Assembly (NCBI RefSeq): GCF_964340395.1
Contig: NC_135563.1
Location: 16,734,151 to 16,798,150, forward strand
Source: Glandiceps talaboti
Lineage: Eukaryota > Hemichordata > Enteropneusta > Spengelidae
DNA length: 64,000 nt
Direction: 5' to 3'
Within the stretch, counting starts at the first letter, position 1; each line of letters opens with the position of its first letter. The translations under genes were made by a program, and so were the position numbers. Below the pieces are notes generated by a model. It saw nothing but the letters and a program-made list of their open reading frames with translations, searched no databases and was not told the origin of the DNA. This document shows, piece by piece, positions 1 through 12,807 of this stretch.

Positions 1-867
1 TTTTTAACCGAACTTGAAAAAAGTTAACGCCCTGAGTTGAAAGTGTGGTATTCGATATAAAACATACAACTTATAAGAAATTTGATCTTTCAAAACTGTG
101 CACAGCTGTTTTACTTGTAAATTCTGTGCTAGCCTTGATTGTTAGCCAACAATTTCCACAACAGGTTGACAACGAGTTTCATCCAATACGACTTTAGATT
201 GATTAAAAAGGGGTAGATAACGTTACATGTACGCCGCTTCACTACATTTTTCCGACAAGTGAACGGATGCTGTTTGTTAAGAGTCGCATCATATTACCCC
301 TTCTGGTTATACTACTGCCAGAAGCATGAATGTTGGCCCTGGTTGCTCAGACTGCATCGTCAGACGGCGCCTCCTGTCATAATATGCTTTACTTCTTCTC
401 TAAAATGCAGGTAATTTGATTTACAATGATACTGAGTTTGGAGGTTTGGCGATTTCACAAAGTGATGTGATAAGATTGTATTCTTATATCTGTTAACATG
501 TTAAAACCAAAATATAATTGCACATGAACAGCAAACATGTTTCTACGTGTTTTAGTACTCATTGACGATGTTAGAAACATGTTTATTTATATGACTGGGG
601 TTCTCGACTAAATTTGACACTGGCCTTGCCCGCGGCCCACCCAGTGTCACCAATTATTCAAGTGCACAAACCATATGTTGCAGCTAAAAAAAAATCACTA
701 CACTGCTTTGATAGCACACCAATGGTGGATAAGTCAACCGAGACGTCATTAGGGTAGTAAGGTGATATTATCTGTTTATTGGAAATACTACATTGGAACG
801 GCCAACGACAGTTCATCTTGCGTTGATACCAATCTTATGATTACAGTCTGAAAAATGAGATAATACA
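1..867. other. No gene seen
   Basis: AT-rich DNA without a supported exon, RNA gene or clear repeat. A short GC-richer patch near 620-650 has no open frame of note. Confidence 0.5.
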
Positions 868-875
868 TGACGTCA
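868..875. promoter_or_regulatory. Perfect CRE palindrome TGACGTCA
   Basis: An exact cAMP-response element (CREB/ATF site) just left of the trinucleotide array. There is no gene start nearby, so function is unproven. Confidence 0.25.
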
Positions 876-879
876 TTGT

Positions 880-968
880 CATCATCGCTGCCGCCGCCGA
901 CGTCGTTGTCGTAATTATTATCAACTTCGTCGAAATCGTCGTCGTCGTCATCACCACCACCCCCCCCC

Positions 969-1012
<44 letters not shown>

Positions 1013-1034
1013 CCACCACCACCACCACCACCAC
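880..1034. repeat. Compound trinucleotide array (GCC/GTC, ATC, ACC)
   Basis: Imperfect CGT/CGC triplets grade into (ATC)n and (ACC)n with a short poly-C inside. It produces spurious poly-Asp/poly-Gly frames on the minus strand. Confidence 0.9.
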
Positions 1035-1500
1035 AATCATCGTTGTCACCATCGTATGTAACGCTGAACGCCTTCACAACCAACATAACACCATAATACA
1101 TTTTGGTTGCAGTGACTATACGTTTCTTACGAGTTTTCTTTATGCTAGCAGACGGTTTAATATCCGCTACAGTAAGATTTATAATACAGTCTTATACTAG
1201 ATCGGCAATAGGTATTAGCTATAAGTATTACAATCAAGATTTGCTTAACACTGTCTAAGACTTAAATATTAGTTCGTATATGGTACAAATTGTAGATTTG
1301 TTATTGAATGAATTATCAATGTTGAAACACTTAATATTCATGAACATTGTGTTTTATCTATTTACTATGCCATACACGGTAGTCACAGACATTGCACACG
1401 TTTATAATTTAACTGTTGCTGTCACTTTACTCAACAATACTCAACCCCATTCTCAGCTGAATCCAATAAAAATAATTAGCTGTCAACGTATGAAATTTGG

Positions 1501-1690
1501 AAATAGAAGTCAAAGTGATATCGAACTCAACAAATTTAGAATCCAACATGGCCGCCAAACACTTTATGGAAAAATAAAATATATTCGATTTCATTGAAAA
1601 CAAAACAACGAAATGTCAAATTCCTTTTAATATTACATAATGATCAGAAGCAGGGTTTCATATGACAAAGTTTGGAGATATCTGTTCGAA
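1501..1690 (+). repeat. Dispersed repeat family R1, copy 1 (partial)
   Basis: Contains GAATCCAACATGGCCGCC followed by a decayed stretch and TTTCATATGACAAAGTTTGG, the same ordered blocks found at 10.6, 23.2, 33.5, 53.4 and (reverse) 61.7 kb. It overlaps the end of a 105-codon chance frame. Non-coding interspersed repeat, type unknown. Confidence 0.6.
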
Positions 1691-4600
1691 ATTTAGGGAA
1701 ATTGGACCACATGGCAAGTTATTCTTCTGTCTAGTCGTCTAGATACAAAATTAGACGTCAATCGGCATGCAGAATACCAATAACCGCAGTAGACAAACCA
1801 TAAATGCAAGAAGAAACAGGCGAGGTCGATATACTTCTCATCAATGAAATATATTCAAGAAGTAATTTAAGCAACGAAATTGAATACACAAAGGTTTAGA
1901 TGGATATAATGGTGAAGTGACCGAACTAATAATACCACAGTATAAGGTATCCTTGACACCCTACTCAACGCTCTATTAAATGTCGATACTCTGCAAAAGT
2001 CATCAAAACACAGGATTTAGTTTTCTAATTGACTGGATACAAGGACGTGATGTTTACACTGTACTGAGTGAAAATTACAAATTGTGTGTCGATTAACGAA
2101 ACATGTTTCCATCCAATTGAGCAACGCGCAAGACCTTTTCTCAAATGTGAAAATATGATCACGTCTTGATTTCCATCACATAACAGATGTTATTTCCTGT
2201 TTTCTTAACTTTTGTGAATCAACTTTGGCAATCAAACTTTATCTTATTCAGTCTCCACACGTAATGAAAACTATTCTTCAACAAAATTATAATACCACAA
2301 ATGTAAATAATTAGTCAAAAAATGATTGCTGAAAGTTCGATTCCAGAGATTTTTTCTGGAAAATGTTGGACGTAGTATTCCCAATGCGCCCAATCAAGTG
2401 GGTGCATGCGTTACGTATGTTTTAGAGCAGCAAACAGCTTTGTCCTTTCAATGAACTGTCCCCATGCATCCATATGCCTAATTGTGCATGTTTACTAAAC
2501 TCTTTCAATCAATGGTATTTTCAATATTGAGTATAACCTGGTGTGAAAAATATTGGTATTAATGTCTTCAACGCTGGCTTAATTTAGAAACAAATCATTC
2601 AACGTTGTCTCATCAGAATGAACATCGAGTGTATTCATCCAAGATATTTCATTACTGTACATGCATGGCATGGTTTATTTAGTGGCAATACGTCTATAGA
2701 ACAGTGACCATACCATAAACTTTGTCCACTGTGCTGACATGCATGCCCCATACTGTATTCCAGCGCCCTCTATTGATTACGGCGTTCATAAGTCGAAAGT
2801 TACCCACAATGCTACTGTGAAATATTGATCCGCCATGTTTGTACAAGTAAAACATTACAACTCTACAGACTTCGTACAACTCTCGCAAGTCTCTGCCAAG
2901 AACAGTCATCAAATCTCAGTTGGTATAATGTTTAGTAGTATAATAAGAGTAGAATAGGTGAAACAATTGTGAAAATTGCATGTATTTTCATTCATGTACT
3001 AGCTTAAACAGCTGTGATTGTTAAAATGACATTACAATTAAGCTATCATGATGCACAGTGGCCAACACGGACAAAGTGGTGTGCTCTATCAAAATGAGGG
3101 CCACCATAATGATGAAAGGTAAGACATAACATTACTGAATACTACAGAACCGAAGAGGTAAGCTAGAGAGTTGTAGTACATATAAGCAGTGGGGAAGGGA
3201 TATTACTGAAAATTTCAATAATTTAGTGATATTGAAATGATCAGATGTCATGGTTCTATCTCAGGTATATAAGGAGACATAATGGCGAACTAAAAGGGAT
3301 ACCAATTAAATAACAATGACAATTAGTGTCATACAAGGAAGATGTACCAGCTAAGTCTGGTAGAATGCTCATCATCATAAATGTGCATGATTTAATCCAA
3401 ATGAAGTTGCAAGTCACTACTGTAAGACGCATGTATTGATATGCATTGAAACAGTTGCTTAATCTATAGGCAAATTGAGTCGAGAAAAACCCAATGCCCT
3501 AAGTAAACACATGAAAAAGTCTACTTTTAAGCAGGGTGTACGACCGGCTATGCTGTACTAATAAGAAGGTTACAATTCATATTGATAGTGGAATACAGCG
3601 AATTCAATAAACTTACAGTACTCAATCTACTTGAAACCCATGGTCACTATTAGATGACATTTAGTTGAGAGAAAATAGCAATAGGAGTGTGTGATGGATA
3701 TTACTGTATCCAGCAGGTCAAGCCGTGCCAATAAAAACTTGTATATTGGTTTTGCACTGGTGCAGATTTGCAAAGACAATTTAGTCATGAGAGTTTTAAG
3801 TCGTTTGGCATCCTAGTGCAACGTCCGAGACATTGGCTGCCCTTAAAATGACATTTTCCAGGGAAGTGCCTTGCTATTGACTATATAAAAAATCTACTAA
3901 ATTCATTACACGCTTCCTCATTATGTTGTTACCCTTTTGGGAAATAAAATTAACATAATTTGATTGACAATTTTTTTTTTTACAAAAACCCAATAATGTT
4001 GAAGTTGTAGTCGTGAGAAAACTAGCCAAATATTATCTGTGAAACTTTAGCAAACCTTAGGTGAAAATGACAAAAGCAAGTGGGTCCCTACCCATATTGT
4101 CTCTTTTTCGTATATGTAAAAGTTGAAATATTTAACTAGGAAATATGTATTCTCCAGTGGCAATGAGACTCGAGTGGTCGTGAAAAAGCACTCCCCCCTA
4201 TTCCACGTCGTAAACTTGCTTTGAGCGCCAACTCAGATCTACAAAAAGCTTACATTGCACATCATAATTAAACATCTAAATTTGTTGCAAAAAGAGTAAA
4301 GTGCAAGCGAATCTCAACTCGTGAGTTCTGAGGTGTTTGAAATAGCAAGTATGGTGAAATCTTTGATAAATAATCTAGAAAAGTATAGTGAAAGGACGGA
4401 CTTCATTGTATGTATTGCAACGATTCACTACTGAGGAGATTCAAAGTCAAAACCAATTTGCAAGACAGTCTAACAACAGGAAGCTTAACCAATATCCGCA
4501 TAATATAAATAACATGTAATTGGAACCCAATCAAGGTAAATCTCCTTGGATACGCTGAATGCGCGAGTGGACAAAGATATGAACATGAAACCGGATTAAT

Positions 4601-5429
4601 ATCCTGCGAGAAAATAACATAGAATTTGGAAGCCAAGAGCATATTATTTCATTTATTGGCAGTCTGGAATTATTATTTTCATCGGAGTAATTTTAAGCGA
4701 GGAAAACCTATATAAGGATTTGGCATTTTAGACCTAGCTGGAAATATTTGGTACAGACAGTTTTCAGTCACCATAATTAGGAGCATAATTGGTAAATAGG
4801 AAGGATAAATCAGTCCAAATCTAGAGCTGTAATTTAGCAGATATAAGAAGTTACTGTTTGGCGTATTAGCTATCTACTCACAATGGTGGTTTCAAACTAT
4901 ATCAATTAAGGGTTTGGTAAACGACCAGTATGGTATATAAGGCGAACTACCTGAACACGTTATAGTCTACTTTTACGCGTCATAGATTCCAGTTATATGC
5001 TGTTAAGATATTAGGATTAGGATTGTGCTTTTAGACGTCTTTCTATAATCAAGACATTGAAACTTTTGATCATCTAAATGCGAAAGGGTAAGAAGGCTGT
5101 TACTCAATTTGCGTAGAAGCATGTGTTCAATTGGCGCTAGCTTGTTAGATTTATATTAGCATATGTCTCGTCAGTAGAGTATTCCCTATTATTCAAACAA
5201 ATTTCTTAAACTTGAAAATTTCAGATAACGTGCACGTATTTTTGTAAACCTGAGGTCGTTCGACGCGTAGGGTTACCAGTCGGCAACATTTGGACGTTCC
5301 TTATAACTCCGAGAACTAAGGCGAAACATCTCCCATGAGGTTTGATCAGCAATATCATTCAGTGCCAATCGAAATAAAAGTATCTCCCACGCTACTATGG
5401 ACAGACGGTAGGCAATTTTACTCAGGAAA
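1691..5429. other. No gene seen
   Basis: AT-rich, with only short AT-biased frames (the longest about 80 codons). A run of CGCCCTCTATTG-type sequence near 2760, common as repeat debris in invertebrate genomes, is the only notable motif. Confidence 0.5.
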
Positions 5430-5437
5430 TGACGTCA
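5430..5437. promoter_or_regulatory. Perfect CRE palindrome TGACGTCA
   Basis: Exact CREB/ATF octamer, with a further half-site (ACGTCA) about 15 bp away, in otherwise gene-free DNA. Confidence 0.25.
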
Positions 5438-5510
5438 AATACAACGTCATGGCATTCTGTCTTTGATTAATCACAAGCCTTGGCAAATTTGTTCCTCAAT
5501 AGTGCATCGT

Positions 5511-5595
5511 CGATACTATTTATACATTCTTTCAAAGAATGCAGATTAAATGTATCTTTTATCAAAGAATGTACATTATATGCATCGTTTAAGAA
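5511..5595. repeat. Degenerate ~30-bp tandem repeat
   Basis: Blocks of the form TCAAAGAATG(C/T)A(G/C)ATTA recur about every 30-35 bp in two to three diverged units. Both strands are open through it, which explains overlapping 87- and 109-codon frames on opposite strands; neither looks like a protein. Confidence 0.45.
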
Positions 5596-5599
5596 TTTG

Positions 5600-8500
5600 A
5601 AAGAGAGGCCACTAATGGCAACTGTATTGATAACATGTCCATTGGGACTAGATAGCGATCCTGTATTTTGGTGGGGTAAGCTAAATCGAATTAAGGAGGA
5701 GATATCATTGGGTCTCCAGAGGGCTACTGTTATTTGTCTTTGAATCCTACCCCTCCTCTCTCGTCCCTTTGACCTTTTATCTTGTTCGGTCATCATTGAA
5801 ATGGAAATTCAATACTGCGAGGAAGACCATGGAAGCATCTTCAAAAGCACATTACTTCATGTTATATCACGAGTGTGAATGCAGATTTTATTCCACCATG
5901 ATCATGGAAGTTCTGGTGAATGTTGTTCTGTTCGTTTGTAGAGGTTAAAGATCTCAGTTTCAGTGTCTCGGCCTTTTGATGGAGTGCTTGTTTGTGAGCA
6001 CAGTAAGATGGTCGATTGTCGGTTCAATGTTACCCTTCTATTGAATTACTACGTCTATTAAATGTCGTTTTTGCAACCATTTCCATTGAATGGAAGCAAT
6101 AAACAAGGAGTGAGTGGTTCGTGGTGAACAAGGTTATGAGAACGAAGGCCGTACGTTATCCATGAAGTAAATCTATGGCAATACACAATTTGTGATCAGT
6201 GTAATGTATTGGAACGAAAATAAAGACAGAAATAAACCATTGTGTTATCGTTCCATGTGGATAGATAAATATTATACAATGTTATGTTTGTAGGACAACG
6301 TTTACATTGGATTAGAAGTCAAAGTAATCGTATTATTACACCCAATGCTTTCATTAAGGTTCTAGTCGTAGATGAGGTGATGTTACTGGCACAATATCGT
6401 GACTTGAGGATCGTGCGTACGTGATGCCCATGTTCGACGACCCATAAAGTTGACAACTATGTTATCAAAGATGCTCTAAATAGTAATCGTATAAGTCAAA
6501 TGGCAATATACCTTACTGATTTAAAGATTTAAATTGATCGTAACACAAAGCATTTTTACGCTATGAATCGTTTTAAATAATGTGATTCCCCAGTGCATTT
6601 TTTGTCATACCGAGTTTCCAAGCCTTCAGGTAGATTTTACCATCTTGAGTTAGCCTTTCTCATTTTTTTGCATTTGATGTTAATGGAAGTGAGCGGAATT
6701 ACACTACCTTCGTGAGCAAAGAAGTGGAAAGCCCGATATTATCATAGCACTTATGTGAAGGCAACTGTCCAGCCTGTAGACACCAATGTCCTCTAGGTAG
6801 GGCTAGACTGTTTTTGTTACAGAGCACGGTCGACGTAATTTGATTATGCCGAGAACCATTTTGGCTTGTAGGTTGTTTATCTGAAATGATACATGCTTCG
6901 ACTGGTTTGAGGACAGTCTATGAATTATTCAAAACATTAGTCCACCGTGTGCGCACACTCAGTTGATATGAGTACCTCAATGCTGATCAACTTAAGATAG
7001 TATTATAGCTGTCTTTGCCTGCAATGTAAACATTTCTAGTTTTGAATTGCGTAACTTCACAGATTTAAGAAATCATTAATTTGGGGCCATGAATTAAACC
7101 GACTACGTGTATTGATTTGTATTGAGTATTAGGTGTCGTGAGACTCCGACATACTCTCTTAACGTCCGCTTGCGAAAGGTTAGGTCAAAGGTCACACCTA
7201 AGGAAAACATTAAAATATAGTAATTTAGTAAATTGATTCACAATAAAGTAGGAGAAGAGATGCGTGATTCAACAATTTCTCCCACGTTTTGGTTATCGTG
7301 ATAGGCAAGTATACTTAGCTAGTAAGTCATACTTTTAATGCAAATGTCCTGTTTGTCAGTGAAAGTAAGAAGGAAGTTATGTAGAGCTGTGTGTTAATGA
7401 TCTTCCGGTGACACCTGGATTTCAATCCAAGTTGTCGTAAGCGATAATGATTAAACCTACCATTTATTTGATTGTCAGTCTGGTATAAATCCAATGAGTG
7501 GAATAAACGTACAAAATTGATTGTATGACGCTTACCTGTAGTGTATTAAATTGTTACTGATTGTACATTTCATGCCTTTATAAGGACATTTTCAGAGAAT
7601 TTTGCGTTATATAAATTACCACAACTAAAGACATTTAGACCCAATTTTACTTTAATTGTAATGACAGTTTTACGCACGGTCTAAAACCATGTTATGACAA
7701 AACATGCATTCTAATATCCAAATCCTCTGTGGTTCGTGTTTACTTCATTGTGTTTTTGTTATATGGGGAGGGGGAGAGGTCTAGGATCCGGATAGACTGG
7801 GCCTGCTCTTCCTCTAATATGCCCTAAAATACATATACAGTTAAAATATAGTATATTTCATGAACGGTATTTTTAATATACCTGATGATGCCTGTATCCA
7901 ACACCTTCCCTCCAACCCCAAATGTCCTCGATAACAACTAGTCTAGCAAACACTTCTACACTGCCAAGATTTAATTTTTTAGCAATACAGCCTAATAGCA
8001 CAGTACACCCTTTCTAATTCATAATATACCAAAGAATATGCAGCATTTATTAAAGTCGACAAGTCATTTCGTCTACCTGAAAACTGTATTACCGACGTAT
8101 CGACCTCACACAGGAGGCCTTCTTCAGGGTCTAAATACAATAATAAAGTGAACGAAACAAAAGTAAGAAAATTAACACAACTATCATGGTCAATAATGGT
8201 CTACTATTATCCGATTGCACTTGAATAGAAATGACTAATATGTAAAACGACATATTTTTGTCAGTTGACATCCTATCATGATTACTCACACGAAGTGTAA
8301 TTATATCAAGTCCATTAAATTATCGAAACACTAATTGAGCCGCCAACTCTTAGCAATTTAAATTAGATTCTCATTAAATTGTTTCATGATGATTGCTTAT
8401 GTATCGGAAATTCAAGGAACAACATGCTGTTTTCGGAGCATACTAATCAAGTCCTCTTCACGAGAAATGTCCCAGTATTTGCGTATGTCGGTTGGAAATG

Positions 8501-8687
8501 TAGAGCAAGAGATTGCGAGTGATTGAACAGAAAGAAGTCCCATAGCTACCCATTGCCCCTGGAATCTATGGACTACCATTTTCAGCCACAGAGCCGAGGA
8601 TAATCTTTTGCATTATGTAACAGTAGAATGGTCATATATTTAAGGAACTTGCTAGCTTTGAAAGACTCGTTGATGATCCATGGGGGA
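5600..8687. other. No gene seen; one nuclear-receptor-like site
   Basis: Long AT-rich stretch with no supported exon. Near 8090-8140 a block reading ACGTATCGACCTCAC then GGCCTTCTTCAGGG resembles a motif widely seen in degraded invertebrate retroelement tails; this is only a resemblance. Confidence 0.45.
7182..7194 (+). promoter_or_regulatory. Perfect DR1 nuclear-receptor half-site pair
   Basis: AGGTCA-A-AGGTCA, an exact direct repeat with one-base spacing, the consensus bound by HNF4, COUP-TF and RXR heterodimers. An exact 13-mer is unlikely by chance in 64 kb, but no nearby promoter is visible, so at most a distal element. Confidence 0.35.
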
Positions 8688-8757
8688 CATAACTCCTATT
8701 CTTTATAACAGGAGGTACGACCCTCTTGTTAAAACAGGAGTTACGTTCCTCTTGTTT
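8688..8757. repeat. Two tandem ~29-bp palindromic units
   Basis: AACAGGAGGTACGACCCTC and AACAGGAGTTACGTTCCTC are adjacent units, each ending CTTGTT and each able to fold (AACAG.AGG/CCT.CTTGTT). AACTCCT upstream extends the symmetry. Function unknown. Confidence 0.6.
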
Positions 8758-8815
8758 TGCACCTTCGACATGATAGGCATGGAAACTAGCACGTCGATAT
8801 ATCATTAACTGAACG

Positions 8816-8900
8816 AAGAATTGTAAGCTCAATTCCGACCAAATAAAAAAATAAATAGTCTGGGTGTTCTATTTTTATACATTCATGATTAGTACAAACA
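8816..8900 (+). repeat. Dispersed repeat family R2, copy 1
   Basis: From AAGAATTGTAAG to ATTCATGATTAGTA this ~85-bp stretch matches the segment at 12097-12177 at roughly three quarters of positions. Two copies 3.3 kb apart in the same orientation. Class unknown. Confidence 0.65.
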
Positions 8901-9247
8901 TATATTAGGGAAATGTTACAGCGGTGTTAACCAAATTATAAAGCTTGTCTTCTGATATTCATTTGTTGCAAGACAAACATCCTGGGATATCGAGTATTGA
9001 AATGAATTAATAAATCAGGTAGCTTTAAATAAAATTAGTATCATTTTATAATCATATCACGTAATAAAAAAGCAATCAATAACACATTGTTGTAATATCA
9101 TAACTTTAAGCGACGCAGCTGGTTACGTCAATTTTTATTTCAATCTCCCAAGTTAACGATAGCACTTACATACAATTTATATTAACGAAATCACCAGGAA
9201 TATATTGTGAATAAAAGTTATCATTAGCTCTATATATCTATACCTGT

Positions 9248-9274
<27 letters not shown>

Positions 9275-9278
<4 letters not shown>

Positions 9279-9370
9279 TTGGTAGTACTGGAACTCTGAT
9301 GATCTGATGATCGCACAAAGCGTGAAACTCCGAGTTACAACCAAGAAAGAGTTCCAGTACTACCAAAACT
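9275..9370. repeat. 23-bp perfect inverted repeat with 50-nt loop, flanked by TA arrays
   Basis: The arm at 9275-9297 (begins AGTTTTGGTAGTACTGG) is matched exactly in reverse complement at 9348-9370. It lies directly between a (TA)n run and a duplicated downstream unit. A perfect 23-bp stem implies a recent or maintained palindrome. The loop carries the hammerhead-like core annotated separately. Likely a small structured mobile element or its terminal unit. Confidence 0.8.
9304..9336 (+). ncRNA. Possible degenerate hammerhead-ribozyme core
   Basis: CTGATGA (9304-9310), a CGC/GCG stem with an ACAAA loop (9312-9322), GAAAC (9324-9328), a 3-bp ACT/AGT stem closed by CCG (9327-9335) and a following T match the order of a type I hammerhead core (CUGAUGA, helix II, GAAA, short helix III, UH). 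A very short helix III is known for hammerheads in Penelope-like elements and retrozymes. Against it: the first position of helix II is a T-T mismatch, and an unpaired loop (6 nt against 11 nt) separates the core from the long outer stem that would act as helix I. May be a dead relic or coincidence. Confidence 0.2.
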
Positions 9371-9453
9371 ATTACGCTCTGCCACTGCGGTATAGAGCAC
9401 TGTCTATATATATATATATTACGCTCTGCCACTGCGGTATAGAGCACTGTCTT
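9370..9453 (+). repeat. Tandem duplication of a 35-bp unit split by (TA)n
   Basis: The unit starting ATTACGCTCTGCCACTGCGG occurs at about 9370-9405 and again, identically, at about 9418-9453, separated by a short TA run. Each copy has self-complementary ends (GCTCT/AGAGC). Identity of both copies suggests recent slippage or unequal exchange through the TA runs. Confidence 0.85.
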
Positions 9454-9474
9454 AGCAGATTGATACTCACCGAG

Positions 9475-9585
<111 letters not shown>

Positions 9586-9599
9586 AACATTGTTCACAA

Positions 9600-12096
9600 A
9601 TTACTCCTAAACTAGATCATGTCGATTGGGAGTTGGTGCGACAGTGTGTTTTATTTTGACAGTAGTATGGTACAGAATAAACATTAATATGCTAAACATT
9701 AACTAGTCCGCTGCTTAATGGTAATATATTATCTAGGTTTTAAATAATTTAGCTATCAAACCTTCGTATGGTCAAGGGACAATTTAAAATGAGGTACGGG
9801 TCAGTTAAAGATCGACTTGTTTTGACAATGACAGTAATTGCAGATACCTTGGGGAGAATACAATAAATCATAGCTAACATATTATGATAACAATTTGATT
9901 AAACTATTCTAGTATATAATAGTAATCTCGAGCCTTTGGTGACATTAAACTCGTCATTTCCAGTCGTTAACAAAACATAATTGTGGTTTCCTAGATATTC
10001 TCTTTGCTAACCATTGCACCGGATCTTTTTGTGCTTTATGCCTAAATAGCAAGTTTGAGTTTAAACAAGTGTCAAGTTAAGTTATTAGAATACTGAAAAG
10101 GCCTTTTGGTATATAAAACAATCAAACACACACTCACATATAAACTTGGCACATGCCCCTTTTAAGTGTACTTTTAAGTTCGGCAGCCACATTGACCCCC
10201 GTCGTCTTAGATCTCGATACCTGCTGCATACCCATGGCGTAATTATGCATAATAAAACTATAGCGTTGAGCTGTATTACGTGGTTCCAATATTCAGCATA
10301 GTACCCATCACTATTTATATATTGGCGTACAACATATTGTGGTTTAGCCATTGCTATTGCTGTGGTAAAGTTTGCTAGCTAAACATTCGTGTTCATTTTT
10401 GGAATACTCGTTCGCTTGAATCCTTTGATTGTAACTGTAGTAAGGAGTGCTCCTCGGAAGAAAACTGGCTAACATTTCTGTTACTTTGTTCAGGAAGACT
10501 CGCATCCATTCTAGACTCATTTCAAATGAACAGAAAGATTGAGGTGTCACCATCCAAATTGCTTATGTAGACAGAGGTGAACATTTCATAAAAAGTAAGC
10601 CATTTTAGAATCCAATATGGCCAACAACTACTATCACAGAGATAATTGTATGGAAAAGATTGTAGATTCCCTGTAAGTTGAAAACATGGCACATGAACCC
10701 CCCCCCCCCCCCATTATTTCAAAAGAACCAGAAACAAGCTTTCATATGGCGAAGATTGAAAAGATTTAAAGAAATTTGATTTTCATGGATTTGATGCTTT
10801 GGCGAAAATCACTGCATTTTGATTGTTTTTATGAGCACGTGTTCATGGTTTCGCAACATAGCTATATATTCAGCATTTAAATTCACATTACATGTGTAAC
10901 TACATATCTTTATAGTTATGTGGATAAAAGCTTCCGTTGTTGTTAGGATTTACTTGCTGACTACTTATCGCTAGCGCTGCAGTTTCCATGGTGAAATACA
11001 TTATATTGCTATTGTAGAATATCAATTTATTCACATGACTGCCATCTCATCAATATTATCTTGATGGAAAACTCGTTCAGCCGTTGCTATGGCTAAAAAC
11101 GTACTTTCCTCACACATCTGTGTACGCTTTAGGGTTATTTATTCATTGTTAGCATATCCATGGCAACGGCTGTTACTATAGGTAGGATATGATTTTGATT
11201 TTCAAATGAACCGTCAGTTGACTACTCATCAGTCGTTATTCTTAAATAATATATTATCGTTTGGAGGTTGCTATGCTATGCTATGGTTGCCAAGAATACA
11301 ATTATCCACGATTTGAATGCTTGCTCACTTTTAATTACTATATATCTATGTTGTAATCTTTGCAGAGGTTACTGTCCTTTATTTGTTGCTGTACACATTG
11401 TCATGGTTGCTAGACAAATCTATGTACATTTTGGAATGATTAGTCACTAGAGATTTCACTACTGTTGTTTTAATGCTAAAACACTACGGTAAAAACTAGT
11501 TTGGTTATGGTTGTTACATTTCAGTAAAAGAATTGCACATGCCGTTTTCAAATTGCTAAAGAAATCAGACGTTTCTTTGTCAAGTTGAATCCAGAATTTA
11601 ATAGCGCTGGAGAATAAGACTATGGGGAATTTATCAAAAAAAACCAGCATGTTCGTCAATTATTCGCATAAATCAAAAGTAGTCGATAAAATAGAAAGTA
11701 AATGCAATGTTTGTTCACAAACTTAAAAGTACTCTGCCTGCTGATGATAATGATACATGTCAAGTTACAACTACAGTTATTGAACTGTTTCTTGAGTAGA
11801 TGATGTCGCTAAATGTTTGTATGATCGACAATAGTGACTACATCCCGTGACATGTACGGAAGTACGGAATGTGTATTTGCTCATTAAGATCTTATATTCC
11901 AAACCCATCAGTGAAATTTCAGAATGTTAAAATGTCGACGCAACATTGCTTAAGAAACGCTTGACGAAAGAAAACTGGTTTGGACTCCCTAATAGCTGCA
12001 AGAAGCATAGGTGAATATGACTGTAAGTGGTGAACATAGTATCCAACGAATAGGCAATGCATTACTGTATCCTATGTTCATACTATTAATGCCACC
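9600..12096. other. No gene seen apart from repeats
   Basis: Holds R1 copy 2 (10570-10770) and a 15-base poly-C (10698-10712). The remaining frames (60-90 codons) are AT-biased and unsupported. Confidence 0.5.
10570..10770 (+). repeat. Dispersed repeat family R1, copy 2
   Basis: AAGCCATTTTAGAATCCAAT, a decayed middle holding a poly-C expansion, then CATTATTTCAAAAGAACCAG and CTTTCATATGGCGAAG reproduce the block order of the family. The poly-C sits where other copies have a GATGGCGG-like segment. Confidence 0.65.
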
Positions 12097-12177
12097 AAGA
12101 ATTGTAAGGTCAACTCTGACCGAATAAAAAACTGGCACGTCTACCCGTTCTAGTTTTGCACATTTATGATTAGTATG
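12097..12177 (+). repeat. Dispersed repeat family R2, copy 2
   Basis: AAGAATTGTAAGGTCAACTC through CATTTATGATTAGTATG is the second copy of the family seen at 8816-8900. The region just upstream (12030-12090) contains an imperfect GAACATAGTATCC/GTATCCTATGTTC hairpin that may belong to the element. Confidence 0.65.
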
Positions 12178-12807
12178 AAGGAGAGAATACTTATAGAACT
12201 TGTTGAAGTAATACTATATCATAGCATAACTTACAATGGGTTTGAGAAGACATTAATGTTAATCAACATCAAATCGAAATATGGACCAATACAGTTATTC
12301 ACTGTCAATAGTATTGTCTCCTGGTTATATTAAGGACAATATTGTCTGTTTAATTTTCATCTTCCTATCGACATATATATCAGAAAAACGTGACTAGATA
12401 ATCTGTGACATCCTCTATGCTCTTAAGAACTAAATTGAAGTATCCTGTCCAAGTACATAAAACAACAAGTTGTATACAAAAGGCTAGGGTTATTAATATA
12501 AATGGAATCGGTTCATCTCTTGAATGTGGTACGTATACCATCTAATAAGAAGGCAGATGAGTTTAAAAGTATTGAACAGTAAGTTACCAAAAGGCAATTA
12601 TGCCACATACAAGCCATCATATTGTCTTTCAACAGAAATTATGGATTATATACCCTAGTCATTCTACGTCACGACAATCCGTGTCTACGTTACTGGTACT
12701 GCGGTGCTCGAAATATGAGTCAAAACGTTAGAAATTGCCACTATTCTTCCCAATTTTTTTTTATGAATCATGCTTGAAGAGGTATATAATTATATTATTT
12801 TACAAAG

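Noticed and set aside
2335-2344. GTTCGATTCC, resembling a tRNA T-arm
   Set aside because: No D-arm, anticodon stem or acceptor stem can be formed with the upstream 70 bases.
5467-5796. Overlapping 109- and 87-codon frames on opposite strands
   Set aside because: Low-complexity, driven by a degenerate ~30-bp tandem repeat; neither has coding character.
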